Part shown: positions 36,553 to 44,518 of the stretch, in pieces
Layout of the letters: each line of letters begins with the position of its first letter
How positions within the stretch are numbered: position 1 is the stretch's first letter
Origin: CAYRJA01 sp964424455
GTDB taxonomy: Bacteria > Bacteroidota > Bacteroidia > Chitinophagales > UBA10324
Reading direction: 5' to 3'
DNA: 46,074 bases
Assembly (NCBI GenBank): GCA_964424455.1
Contig: CAYRJA010000009.1
Coordinates: forward strand, 1-46,074
Position numbers and translations under genes: made by a program
The notes under the pieces: model-generated
Databases searched by the model: none
Seen by the model: only the letters and a program-made list of their open reading frames with translations
What the model was told of the DNA's origin: nothing

Positions 36553-37974
36553 ATGAAGACTTGGAAAATAATGATATTTATTTGTTTGATTTTGCCGGTA
36601 GAGTTGTTTGCACAGCTTGACTATACACAGAATCAGTTTCAAGTAAGAATTGAAAGTAATATTAAATATGGGGTTGCCACTAATTATGCAGGATTACCGG
36701 ACACACTTGTTATGGACTTATATAAACCGGTTGGTGATACCAATTGCCACAGGCCTGTACTTGTAATTATTCATGGAGGGTCATGGATAGCAGGAAATAA
36801 AAATAGTGGCGATGTAGTATCTGTAGCTAATCAGATGGCTGCTAAAGGATATGTGGTTGCTTCCATCAAATACCGACTCGGAACTCATAAAGCGGCATCA
36901 TGGACGCAATGGTTATTATGCAGTACTTCTTTGGTTACTCCCTGTATCTATATCTGTGACAGCAGTGAAGTGTATCGTGCTATTTTTCGGGGGATGCAGG
37001 ATGCCAAAGGAGCTATACGTTTCTTAAAAAACCGAACTGTAACAGACTCAACAGATGCAGAAAATGTTTTTGTGGCAGGTACAAGTGCAGGGGCATTTAT
37101 TGCTATGGCAACTGCTTTTATTGATTTGCCGGATGAGAAGCCGGCAGACTGTTACAGTATTAAAGATGCGCCTGTTCCTGCTTCGGGCTTATCGGGGTGT
37201 AATCCTAAAGGAACATCCTACTTGCGGCCTGATCTTGGAAGTATTGAAGGTGAACTGAATACTGGTGGAGCTAATGCAAAAGTAAAAGGAGTTGGTTGTT
37301 TTTTTGGAGGAATGCCTACACTTCAATGGATGAAAGGAACAGATACTCCTGCAGTTTATCTCTTTCACCAGTATGCAGATGTTATAGTCAGTGCCGGCTA
37401 TTACCCTTTGTTGGCAAGAATAACCTATGAATGCCTTAACGGATTATGTCAGCCGGTTTATTTTTATCCATGGATGTATGGAGGTAAATCCATCGCAGAT
37501 TCATTAAAGGAAATGGACAGTTCATCCCTTTCATACACAGCAGATATTATTAACAATTGGAACGGCAGTGGTAACTGTTTACAAAATCCACCCGGTCATG
37601 CAATTGACAATGTAGTTCTTCGATCACAGAATATGGCTGATTTGTTTGCAAAAGTTATAGCTGAAAGCGGAAATAATCCGGGCATTTCTTGTATTACAAC
37701 AGGTGTTACAGCAGATGAATCCCTTCTCTCAGTCTCGGTATATCCAAATCCTGTTACAGAATCATTTATGAATATTGTAATAAAAGGCACATCAAATGAA
37801 CAGGTTCATTTAGTCGTACATGATTTGTTAGGAAGAACCATTTATGATGGAATCAGTATAATAAGAAAAGATGTTGTACAAATCCATCTGCCTGATATAA
37901 GCAAAGGAATTTATTTTCTGTCGTGCTTAAGCAGCCGCTACAAAACAACTACAAAGTTTATCATCAGCAGATAA
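36553..37974 (+). CDS. Secreted alpha/beta hydrolase with T9SS sorting domain
   Basis: A 473-residue exported esterase-like enzyme. The start is the ATG at 36553, since MKTWKIMIFICLILPVELFAQ is a standard signal peptide; an upstream in-frame TTG is ignored. HGGSW (74-78) gives the oxyanion hole, S178 in GTSAG the nucleophile, and D (HQYADVIV) and H (PPGHAIDN) complete the triad. The closest general type is the carboxylesterase/BD-FAE-like group. The C terminus is a type A sorting domain (VSVYPNPVTES, DLLGRTIYD, GIYFLSCL). Natural substrate unknown. Confidence 0.9.
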   Translation: MKTWKIMIFICLILPVELFAQLDYTQNQFQVRIESNIKYGVATNYAGLPDTLVMDLYKPVGDTNCHRPVLVIIHGGSWIAGNKNSGDVVSVANQMAAKGYVVASIKYRLGTHKAASWTQWLLCSTSLVTPCIYICDSSEVYRAIFRGMQDAKGAIRFLKNRTVTDSTDAENVFVAGTSAGAFIAMATAFIDLPDEKPADCYSIKDAPVPASGLSGCNPKGTSYLRPDLGSIEGELNTGGANAKVKGVGCFFGGMPTLQWMKGTDTPAVYLFHQYADVIVSAGYYPLLARITYECLNGLCQPVYFYPWMYGGKSIADSLKEMDSSSLSYTADIINNWNGSGNCLQNPPGHAIDNVVLRSQNMADLFAKVIAESGNNPGISCITTGVTADESLLSVSVYPNPVTESFMNIVIKGTSNEQVHLVVHDLLGRTIYDGISIIRKDVVQIHLPDISKGIYFLSCLSSRYKTTTKFIISR

Positions 37975-38342
37975 CATATATACAGCAGTATTAATTTGGA
38001 TAAACTTATCCGATTTAAAATTTTGTTGTTACATTTACCACGCAAAAAATGATTGGGAATTTATTTCTTGATTTATGGTGTAGTAATTTGCTTGCTATGA
38101 TGTTTATGGTATTATTAATATCAGATAATACTCACTTTTCAATAATCAAACGAGCAGCAGGTAAAATCAGGATTAGAATTACAGAGGTTATTTTGAATTG
38201 TATAAGGTGTAATATCAGGTTACTCAGTAAAAGCGTGTTCCAGACAAAGAGTACTATATTATTTTACCAAATAATTAGTTTTGAAAAAAGACATGACAAT
38301 CTCGTTACTTTCACGCAATTAATAATTTAACAAAAAACAAGT
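37975..38342. other. 368-base intergenic region upstream of the haem-copper operon
   Basis: AT-rich sequence between the hydrolase gene and coxB. It contains a perfect short palindrome, GGATAA-AC-TTATCC, at 37998-38011. A 93-codon open frame at 38049-38330 lacks coding character and is not called. No consensus promoter with good spacing was found, though TTTG at 38280-38283 is a candidate -33 element. The palindrome could be a regulator site for the operon; this is inference only. Confidence 0.5.
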
Positions 38343-38924
38343 ATGAATCTTTTGGATATTTTTCTTACCGTACAAACTTTTGCAGCCATTGTTTCCTTAA
38401 TAGGCGCTTTAATAGTTGTTTCGGTTGTTTTCTTTTTAATCTCAAGTTCCACCAATTATGAGGATAAAATGGCAGCGAAGAAGAAGGTGTATAAGGCACG
38501 AACAAGATATTTCTTTGGACTTGCTTCTGTTGTGATTATCTTATTGTTTATCTCATTACGGCTTTTACCCTACCCAAAATATCAGAAAACTCCGGACAAG
38601 ACTGTTACAGTTGTTGGTACGCAATGGGCATGGAAGATGGGAGAAGGAATATCTGATAAGAATCCTAAAGAATTTATAGGGAGTGATGAGATATCACTGC
38701 CTGCAAACAAAGCGATAAAATTTGTTGTGACAACTGCTGATGTAAACCACAATTTTGCCATTTACACCAGCAATGGAGATTTAGTAGCGCAAACACAGGC
38801 AATGCCGGGTTATAAAAATGAATTGCAGTACACCTTCATTCATCCAGGGGAATATTCTGTGCTTTGTCTGGAATATTGTGGATCCTTTCACTCTATTATG
38901 ATGGGAAAAATTCATGTTAATTAA
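38343..38924 (+). CDS. CuA-containing cytochrome oxidase subunit II-like protein
   Basis: A 193-residue subunit II with two membrane helices (about 12-34 and 54-72) and a periplasmic cupredoxin domain. All CuA ligands are present: H136 (VNHNFAIY), C175, E177, C179, H183 and M186 (CLEYCGSFHSIMMG). CuA takes electrons from a c-type cytochrome or cupredoxin and passes them to subunit I. The short form without fused cytochrome c resembles ba3-type and CuA-type NO reductase subunits. First gene of a four-gene operon, 18 bases before subunit I. Confidence 0.92.
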   Translation: MNLLDIFLTVQTFAAIVSLIGALIVVSVVFFLISSSTNYEDKMAAKKKVYKARTRYFFGLASVVIILLFISLRLLPYPKYQKTPDKTVTVVGTQWAWKMGEGISDKNPKEFIGSDEISLPANKAIKFVVTTADVNHNFAIYTSNGDLVAQTQAMPGYKNELQYTFIHPGEYSVLCLEYCGSFHSIMMGKIHVN

Positions 38925-38942
38925 AATCTGTAAGAAAAGATT

Positions 38943-40418
38943 ATGATACCAATAAGCACTGCTGAACAAAAGCAACAAAGAACATTAATAATTATCTGGA
39001 GCATTACATTTTTAATTCTTTTCCCGGTGTTGATTATACTTGGACTATTGATGAGACTGAATCAGGGAGAATTGATAAAAATGAGGCATGACACATTCTA
39101 TGCATTAATGACTATGCATGGTTTGGGAATGGCGGGATTGTTGTTTAGTATCGCTTTAGCAGCGTTGGCTTATTTAATCGGTACACGCTACGCAAAATTA
39201 AATCTTAAATTAGGGTACTTCGTATATTTTGCTGTTGTATTAGGAGTGGTGGGTTTATTAATTGCCACTTTAATCGGAAAGTTTGGTACAGGGTGGTATC
39301 TACTGTATCCATTGTCTTTTATAGGTATCAGCTGGACAAAATGGTCAATCGGTCTTTCTATTATTTCACTTATCGTATTAGGAGTTGCATGGCTGATTGG
39401 TTGTTTACATGTTGTTTATGCTCTTTCAAAAGAATATGGCGGCTTCACCAAGTTGATTGGATGGCAGTACTTAGGAAAGAAAGAACCTGAAAGAGAGCTA
39501 CCATCCATAGTGTTGATTACTACTATCAGTTTAGTACCGGCTATTCTCTCCTTTATAGCAGGCGCGGTTTTCTTGATAATGAACCTGATGCAATACTTTG
39601 AACCGAGTTTAAGTTTCAATTCATTGTTGTTAAAAAATCTTGTATTTTTCTTTGGACATACATTGGTAAATGTGACTATGTACTTGGGAGTAGGATGGGT
39701 GTATGCACTTCTTCCTGAATTTACAGGCCGTGAATGGAAAGTAAATAAAGTGGTGGTGTATTCATGGAATGCTACATTCTTTTTTATTCTGTTTGCCTAC
39801 TTTCATCACTTATACATGGATTTCGTGCAGCCGTTGCCACTACAGTATGCAGGACAGTTTGCATCCTATTTCAGTGCAATCCCGGCTACAGCAGTTACGA
39901 TGTTTGGAGTAATTACGCAGTTTTATCATTCAAGAACAAAATGGAGTATTATCCCTCTGACTTTTCTTTTAGGTACAGCCGGATGGGCAATCGGCGGATT
40001 TGCTGCAGTAGTAGATTCCACTATTTCTATCAATAAAATATTACACAACACACTTTGGGTTCCTGCTCACTTTCATACTTATATGCTGATGGGTATTCTG
40101 TTATTTATTTTAGGATTTCTTTATTACCTAATCTATTCAAACAGTAGTAAGAAGGAAGACATAAATCCCAGAATAGGGTTCTGGTTATTTGTAATTGGTT
40201 CCTATTCATTTTTACTGATGTTTTATTTAGGCGGTATGAACAGCATCCCAAGAAGATATTCAGAATATTCAGGAATCAATATACCGGTTACTCACGCCAC
40301 AGGTATGTTACTTGCCCGAATTGCATCGGTGTTTGTTGTAGTTCTTTTGATAGGACTTTTGATGATGTATGTTTCTCTCTTCAGCAAATTACTGAAGTCA
40401 AAGAATAGTTCTGAATAA
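38943..40418 (+). CDS. Haem-copper oxidase superfamily subunit I lacking the cross-linked Tyr
   Basis: A 491-residue, roughly 12-helix subunit I. Metal ligands are complete: H59 (TMHGLGM) and H378 for the low-spin haem, H376 (VPAHFHTY) for the high-spin haem, and H239, H288, H289 (FFGHT, YFHHLY) for CuB. In oxygen reductases of the A and B families the CuB helix reads H-P-E/I-V-Y, with the Tyr cross-linked to the His. Here it is H239-T-L-V-N243, so the Tyr is Asn; the Glu of cNOR is also missing. The protein may thus be a CuA-type NO reductase, or an oxidase with the Tyr supplied by another helix. Confidence 0.88.
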   Translation: MIPISTAEQKQQRTLIIIWSITFLILFPVLIILGLLMRLNQGELIKMRHDTFYALMTMHGLGMAGLLFSIALAALAYLIGTRYAKLNLKLGYFVYFAVVLGVVGLLIATLIGKFGTGWYLLYPLSFIGISWTKWSIGLSIISLIVLGVAWLIGCLHVVYALSKEYGGFTKLIGWQYLGKKEPERELPSIVLITTISLVPAILSFIAGAVFLIMNLMQYFEPSLSFNSLLLKNLVFFFGHTLVNVTMYLGVGWVYALLPEFTGREWKVNKVVVYSWNATFFFILFAYFHHLYMDFVQPLPLQYAGQFASYFSAIPATAVTMFGVITQFYHSRTKWSIIPLTFLLGTAGWAIGGFAAVVDSTISINKILHNTLWVPAHFHTYMLMGILLFILGFLYYLIYSNSSKKEDINPRIGFWLFVIGSYSFLLMFYLGGMNSIPRRYSEYSGINIPVTHATGMLLARIASVFVVVLLIGLLMMYVSLFSKLLKSKNSSE

Positions 40419-40452
40419 CCGGAGCAATCCGGAGAATTATTAAGATTGAACC

Positions 40453-41070
40453 ATGAAAAGTATTATTTCTCCTTTCCTGTTTTTAGGTATTTGTGTTACA
40501 GTATTGTGGGGATGGACGAATGGATTCAAAACCTTTACCGTCTTTTCATATACACTGCACGAAGCGGGAGCGCTCACTCGCGAATTCCCTGATATAAAAA
40601 TGATAGATCAGGATAGTGTGACCTTTCATATTAAAGACAAGCATAAATATGTGCTGGTTAATTTCGTTTATCTGAACTGTCCCAATGTTTGTCATAAGGT
40701 AAACAACCGGTTGGAAAATATTTACAATGAAATAGGCGCTGATATTATTCCTAAGAAGTTAGAGTTGGTTACTGTCAGCTTTGATATGAAAAATGATAAC
40801 ATAAGGAAAATTAAAAACTATCGTAATCATTTTGGTGATGATATTAATGGATGGAGTTTTGCATTACCCTATCATGTCAGCACTATTGAGTTTGAGAAAT
40901 ATCTTAAGAATGTAGGAATATGGGCAGAGACAGCGCCTGGAAGCAGTGTTATCAATCATTCTATTTATTTATTTCTGGTTTCTCCGGAGAATAAAGTTGT
41001 AGAGGTTTTTGATCCGGCAAGAGAAGATGATAAAGTCATTATTGAGAAACTGTATTCATGTATAAAATAG
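40453..41070 (+). CDS. SCO1/SenC-family copper chaperone
   Basis: A 205-residue membrane-anchored Sco protein with one N-terminal helix and a thioredoxin fold. C76 and C80 in NCPNVC and the distal His in INHSIYLFLV are the Cu-binding residues. Sco proteins deliver Cu to the CuA site of subunit II, which fits its place in this operon 34 bases after subunit I. Its last 13 bases overlap the start of the next gene. Confidence 0.93.
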   Translation: MKSIISPFLFLGICVTVLWGWTNGFKTFTVFSYTLHEAGALTREFPDIKMIDQDSVTFHIKDKHKYVLVNFVYLNCPNVCHKVNNRLENIYNEIGADIIPKKLELVTVSFDMKNDNIRKIKNYRNHFGDDINGWSFALPYHVSTIEFEKYLKNVGIWAETAPGSSVINHSIYLFLVSPENKVVEVFDPAREDDKVIIEKLYSCIK

Positions 41071-41627
41071 TTAAGTACGGCATTATAGGACTTATTGCGG
41101 CTCTTTTGTTTTATGTCATATCGTTTCCGATGAATAGCTGGTTTTCTCTTACCATGCCGCGGCACCAGATATTGCAGTTGCCGTCAATGTTCATCATGGG
41201 AATAATGTTAGGGATGATCTTTTCATCAATAAATGTTAAAGAAACATCCTTTGGAATCTCACTACTTATTGTTGTTATGTTCACTTTAATATTCTGGATG
41301 ATTCCGCTCTCTATTGATTTAACAATTATTTACCCTTGGTTTAATCGTGTTATGCATATCAACATGCTTGTAGCAGGTTTTCTTATTCCGGTAGTATTAA
41401 GAAATATAATTTTTGAAGTAAAGATTGCATTTCTACTTATGGTATCCGCAATGCTGATAACCACCGGAGCATCACTAAGGTCTTTTACAATATTATTATG
41501 CAGTTCTTTTACTATAGAGCAACAGGGAGAAACGGGATTGTACCTGCTTATTATAGGAGCAGTATTATTTATTGTAACACTTACCGTTTTTTTCAGAGGA
41601 TTGGCAAAATCAAGAGAGAGTTTGTAA
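41058..41627 (+). CDS. Membrane protein of the haem-copper operon, unknown function
   Basis: A 189-residue, very hydrophobic protein with five or six predicted helices. Two His lie near helix ends: PRHQILQLPSMFIMG and NRVMHINMLVAGF. I cannot assign a family. The 13-base overlap with the Sco gene and the shared direction make it part of the operon, so it could serve as an assembly factor or an extra subunit; that is inference from context only. Confidence 0.8.
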   Translation: MYKIVKYGIIGLIAALLFYVISFPMNSWFSLTMPRHQILQLPSMFIMGIMLGMIFSSINVKETSFGISLLIVVMFTLIFWMIPLSIDLTIIYPWFNRVMHINMLVAGFLIPVVLRNIIFEVKIAFLLMVSAMLITTGASLRSFTILLCSSFTIEQQGETGLYLLIIGAVLFIVTLTVFFRGLAKSRESL

Positions 41628-41768
41628 ATACATAGATTGTTTTTCTCCTTCATAGTAAAGCAGATTAAGAAAAGAGCTACAAACTGTTGCTTGTCAAATA
41701 CACAGTTAGCACAACATCTGTAAATTACTCTTTCACTGAAGTATCTGCATCCTTATTACCTTTCCGCC

Positions 41769-43343
41769 ATGCGATTGCAAAAGATTATTGCTGTTTTTCT
41801 TTTACTATTCTGTGGAGGATTTTTTATATATACTTCTGTTCTGCATTATGATGTAACATCTGCGGGAGGAGATTTTGCGGAATGGGTAAATAATGCTTAC
41901 CGTTTTTTAGAAGGAGATAAACCTCAAAGAGATTTCTGGTTATTATTTCCTGTTGGAGAAGTCATTTTCCCTGCTTTAATGCTAAAGTTGTTTGGTTTTA
42001 AACTCAGTGTTTTAATTATATCAAGTATTGCAGTTTCGTTTCTGACAGCAGTAGTTTCACTTATAATAACATGGACGATTACAAAAAGAATACTTGCTTC
42101 TTCACTCATGTTTCTGCTGATGTGGTTTAACGGTAATCCTGATGTTTATTTTCTGTTTCAGATTTCTTGTGCTGCGTTCTTTATTTTCTATCTATTAAGA
42201 AATAAATACTATTCACTTCTTCTCTGCGGGGTCTTTGCAGGAATTTCAATATGGTTCAGGATTTATCAGTCAGCGCCGCTGATTATTGCAATTACTGTAA
42301 CACTTCTGTTGAAAAGAGAAAACATAAAGAAAGCTATCCTGAATTTTTACTTACCATTTATTTTTCTGGCAAGTTGCCTGTTGTTTTATTATGCAAATGA
42401 TTTTACGAATGCAATGGATGAATTATTTATTCAAAGCGTACTGCATAATTCAAGTTTAGATCTTCCATACTTTAGTTCGCTTAATGAAACGCTTCGCGAT
42501 GATGTATTGATGTGGAACTGGACAATATCCGAACCGCAGACTCAAAAATTTTATGGAATGTTTTTTCTGCTGCTGAAGACAGTAGAGATTGCATTTTATT
42601 ATTTATCCCCCTTACTGATTCCTGTCTTACTCTTCATAATTTTTAAATCAGTTACTGATAAAAATGTTTTTCCATTCACTGTTCACCAGTTGATGCTTCT
42701 GTTTTTTACTGTATGGCTTTTGTTCTTTCTGCCCTACGGTTTTGTTCGTGCAGAGGTGAGTCGTATTGAGCATATCTCAACGCCACTTTATTTCGCATTG
42801 ATTATTATTTCTTTTCTTCCTGAGTTTCAGTATTTCAAAAAGACAAAAGCAATAATCTCTGCTTGTCTGATTATACTTTCGGTTTGCATCGTTGCCAGAA
42901 TTTATGGTGGAAGAGATGCGTTGAATTATTCCAAATATACTGTAACAGCGCAGAATGGTTCATACCGTGAAGCATCCGGAGAGAAAGCAAAAAGTATAGA
43001 GAAAGTATTACAACTGATAGAAACGAAAACAAATCAGGGGGATTATATTTTCTACGATGGATTCAATTCACCGCCTCTGTATTTTTTAACAGGAAGAAAA
43101 AATCCTACCTACTACGATTCGATGATAGATGTGGTGCCGCGCTCAACAGACGCTAAACAGAATAGAATCATTAGTGCACTGAAACTGAAATATGCAAAGT
43201 TGTATATTCACTCAAAGGACTTTAAGTACGACAAAATGCCTGAAAGAAGTTTTGATAAAAATTGTTTGATTATTAAAGATTATTTATCAAAGCAACCACT
43301 GGTATTTGAAGATGATTTCTATGAGGTATATCAGTTGGACTGA
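41769..43343 (+). CDS. GT-C-type membrane glycosyltransferase-like protein
   Basis: A 524-residue protein with about ten membrane helices in the first 370 residues and a soluble C-terminal domain. The first periplasmic loop carries acidic residues at TSAGGDFAEW and GDKPQRDFWLLFPVG, the place and pattern of the catalytic Asp/Glu of lipid-linked GT-C enzymes such as the GT39/ArnT-like group. Expected to transfer sugar from a polyprenyl carrier, substrate unknown. The last 13 bases overlap the second ASST-like gene, tail to tail. Confidence 0.7.
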   Translation: MRLQKIIAVFLLLFCGGFFIYTSVLHYDVTSAGGDFAEWVNNAYRFLEGDKPQRDFWLLFPVGEVIFPALMLKLFGFKLSVLIISSIAVSFLTAVVSLIITWTITKRILASSLMFLLMWFNGNPDVYFLFQISCAAFFIFYLLRNKYYSLLLCGVFAGISIWFRIYQSAPLIIAITVTLLLKRENIKKAILNFYLPFIFLASCLLFYYANDFTNAMDELFIQSVLHNSSLDLPYFSSLNETLRDDVLMWNWTISEPQTQKFYGMFFLLLKTVEIAFYYLSPLLIPVLLFIIFKSVTDKNVFPFTVHQLMLLFFTVWLLFFLPYGFVRAEVSRIEHISTPLYFALIIISFLPEFQYFKKTKAIISACLIILSVCIVARIYGGRDALNYSKYTVTAQNGSYREASGEKAKSIEKVLQLIETKTNQGDYIFYDGFNSPPLYFLTGRKNPTYYDSMIDVVPRSTDAKQNRIISALKLKYAKLYIHSKDFKYDKMPERSFDKNCLIIKDYLSKQPLVFEDDFYEVYQLD

Positions 43344-44461
43344 GGAGGCAGTTTCCATGGAAGGGTAGGATAGTAGAGTACTCTGTATGCTCTCATACTG
43401 TCCACTTGCACTAATTTGTTTCCTGCAGAGTCAACCATAATAAAGCAAACAGGATCAGTTTTTACCCAACCAAAGCATATTAAAGTATTATTATTTTCCA
43501 GTCGCTGAACATTTCCTCTGCCGCGGCTGCGCATATTTTCTTTGAAAGTATAACTCCATGTAAGTTTTGCTGTTTTGTCATTTTCGTTCAAATCAAATTC
43601 TAATGCTCTTGCCCCATGTGGTTGTAAATAATCTCCGTTGTCATACAATGTAATATGCCCATTCTTAATTCGGCGTACATCGTGCTGACCGTAAAATGGC
43701 ACAGGACAATCAATAAACTTAAATTCATTTCTTTTGCCGCCTAACTGCCACATTACTTTACCGGTACTACGGTTTATTTTAATAACGGCGCTGTAACTGC
43801 GAGAGGATAATAAAATATTTCCGTCAGTATCCATCTCTATGCTGTTACAGTGTGTCCAGTCAAGAGCAAAATCCCGATTAATCAACAGGCGAGTTGTCGG
43901 TTTGAAAAAGAAAGAATCAACATCATTGAACTGAAAGTAATCCTTACCATGCCATTCAAAAACCACGTTGCGTTGTTCATCAAGCTCCTGAATAACTACA
44001 AATCTTACAACGGCTTTATCCCGCTTGAATTTTTTTCTCCAGTAAGGATAAGGAGTTAAATCAACAGTAACCGTTTCCCCTCCGAGCATTAATAAATGAT
44101 TGTTAGGCAGTATTCGCAGATCATGACGGTCAGTTGAATAAGGTGGTGTACAAGTCAGCGTGTCTGTTACAGTGAAAGCGCTATCCATCATAAAGAATTT
44201 TAAAGAATCGGAAAAGAGTATCGTCCCGCTTTTTTGTAAAGCAAAATTGAAAAGTCTCTCTTGTGGAACATGATGAATTAACTTTCCCTTTCCGTCAAGA
44301 ATCATCATTGTATTTGTTTCAGCAACAAAATAATATCCTGTTACAGTAGTATCATAAAGGTGGAATGAATAACGGGGAAGAGTAAACTCCTTCGTCTTTT
44401 TTACTTTCGGAGTACAGGATGCAAATACTACTAAGATGAGAAGAATTCTATACACTTTCAT
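43331..44461 (-). CDS. Arylsulfotransferase-like (ASST) lipoprotein, shorter paralogue
   Basis: A 376-residue paralogue of the protein at 28558-29925. The N terminus is a lipoprotein signal (ILLILVVFASCTPK) rather than a cleaved signal, so this copy is probably membrane-anchored. The core is aligned throughout: VIQELDEQRNVVFEWHGKDYF, THCNSIEMDTDGNILLSSR, GKVMWQLGG, YGQHDVRRIKNGHITLYD, RGNVQRLENNNT, and both end their cores in TLPWKL. The extra C-terminal beta domain of the other copy is absent. The likely catalytic His of HCNSIE and GQHD are kept; substrate unknown. Confidence 0.75.
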   Translation of the reverse strand: MKVYRILLILVVFASCTPKVKKTKEFTLPRYSFHLYDTTVTGYYFVAETNTMMILDGKGKLIHHVPQERLFNFALQKSGTILFSDSLKFFMMDSAFTVTDTLTCTPPYSTDRHDLRILPNNHLLMLGGETVTVDLTPYPYWRKKFKRDKAVVRFVVIQELDEQRNVVFEWHGKDYFQFNDVDSFFFKPTTRLLINRDFALDWTHCNSIEMDTDGNILLSSRSYSAVIKINRSTGKVMWQLGGKRNEFKFIDCPVPFYGQHDVRRIKNGHITLYDNGDYLQPHGARALEFDLNENDKTAKLTWSYTFKENMRSRGRGNVQRLENNNTLICFGWVKTDPVCFIMVDSAGNKLVQVDSMRAYRVLYYPTLPWKLPPQSN

Positions 44462-44505
44462 TCGATGGGTTTTAAATATAAATAATAGGCAAAATTATCA
44501 TTCAT

Positions 44506-44513
44506 TAAGTTTG
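44506..44513 (+). promoter_or_regulatory. -7 element (TAAGTTTG) of the dipeptide epimerase gene
   Basis: TAAGTTTG matches TAnnTTTG and ends five bases before the ATG, the same distance as at lpxD. No clear -33 TTTG lies at the expected place. Suggests a leaderless transcript. Confidence 0.5.
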
Positions 44514-44518
44514 CTTTC

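Noticed and set aside
38049..38330. 93-codon open frame upstream of coxB
   Set aside because: Low-complexity AT-rich codons, no family resemblance, no promoter at a fitting distance; treated as intergenic.
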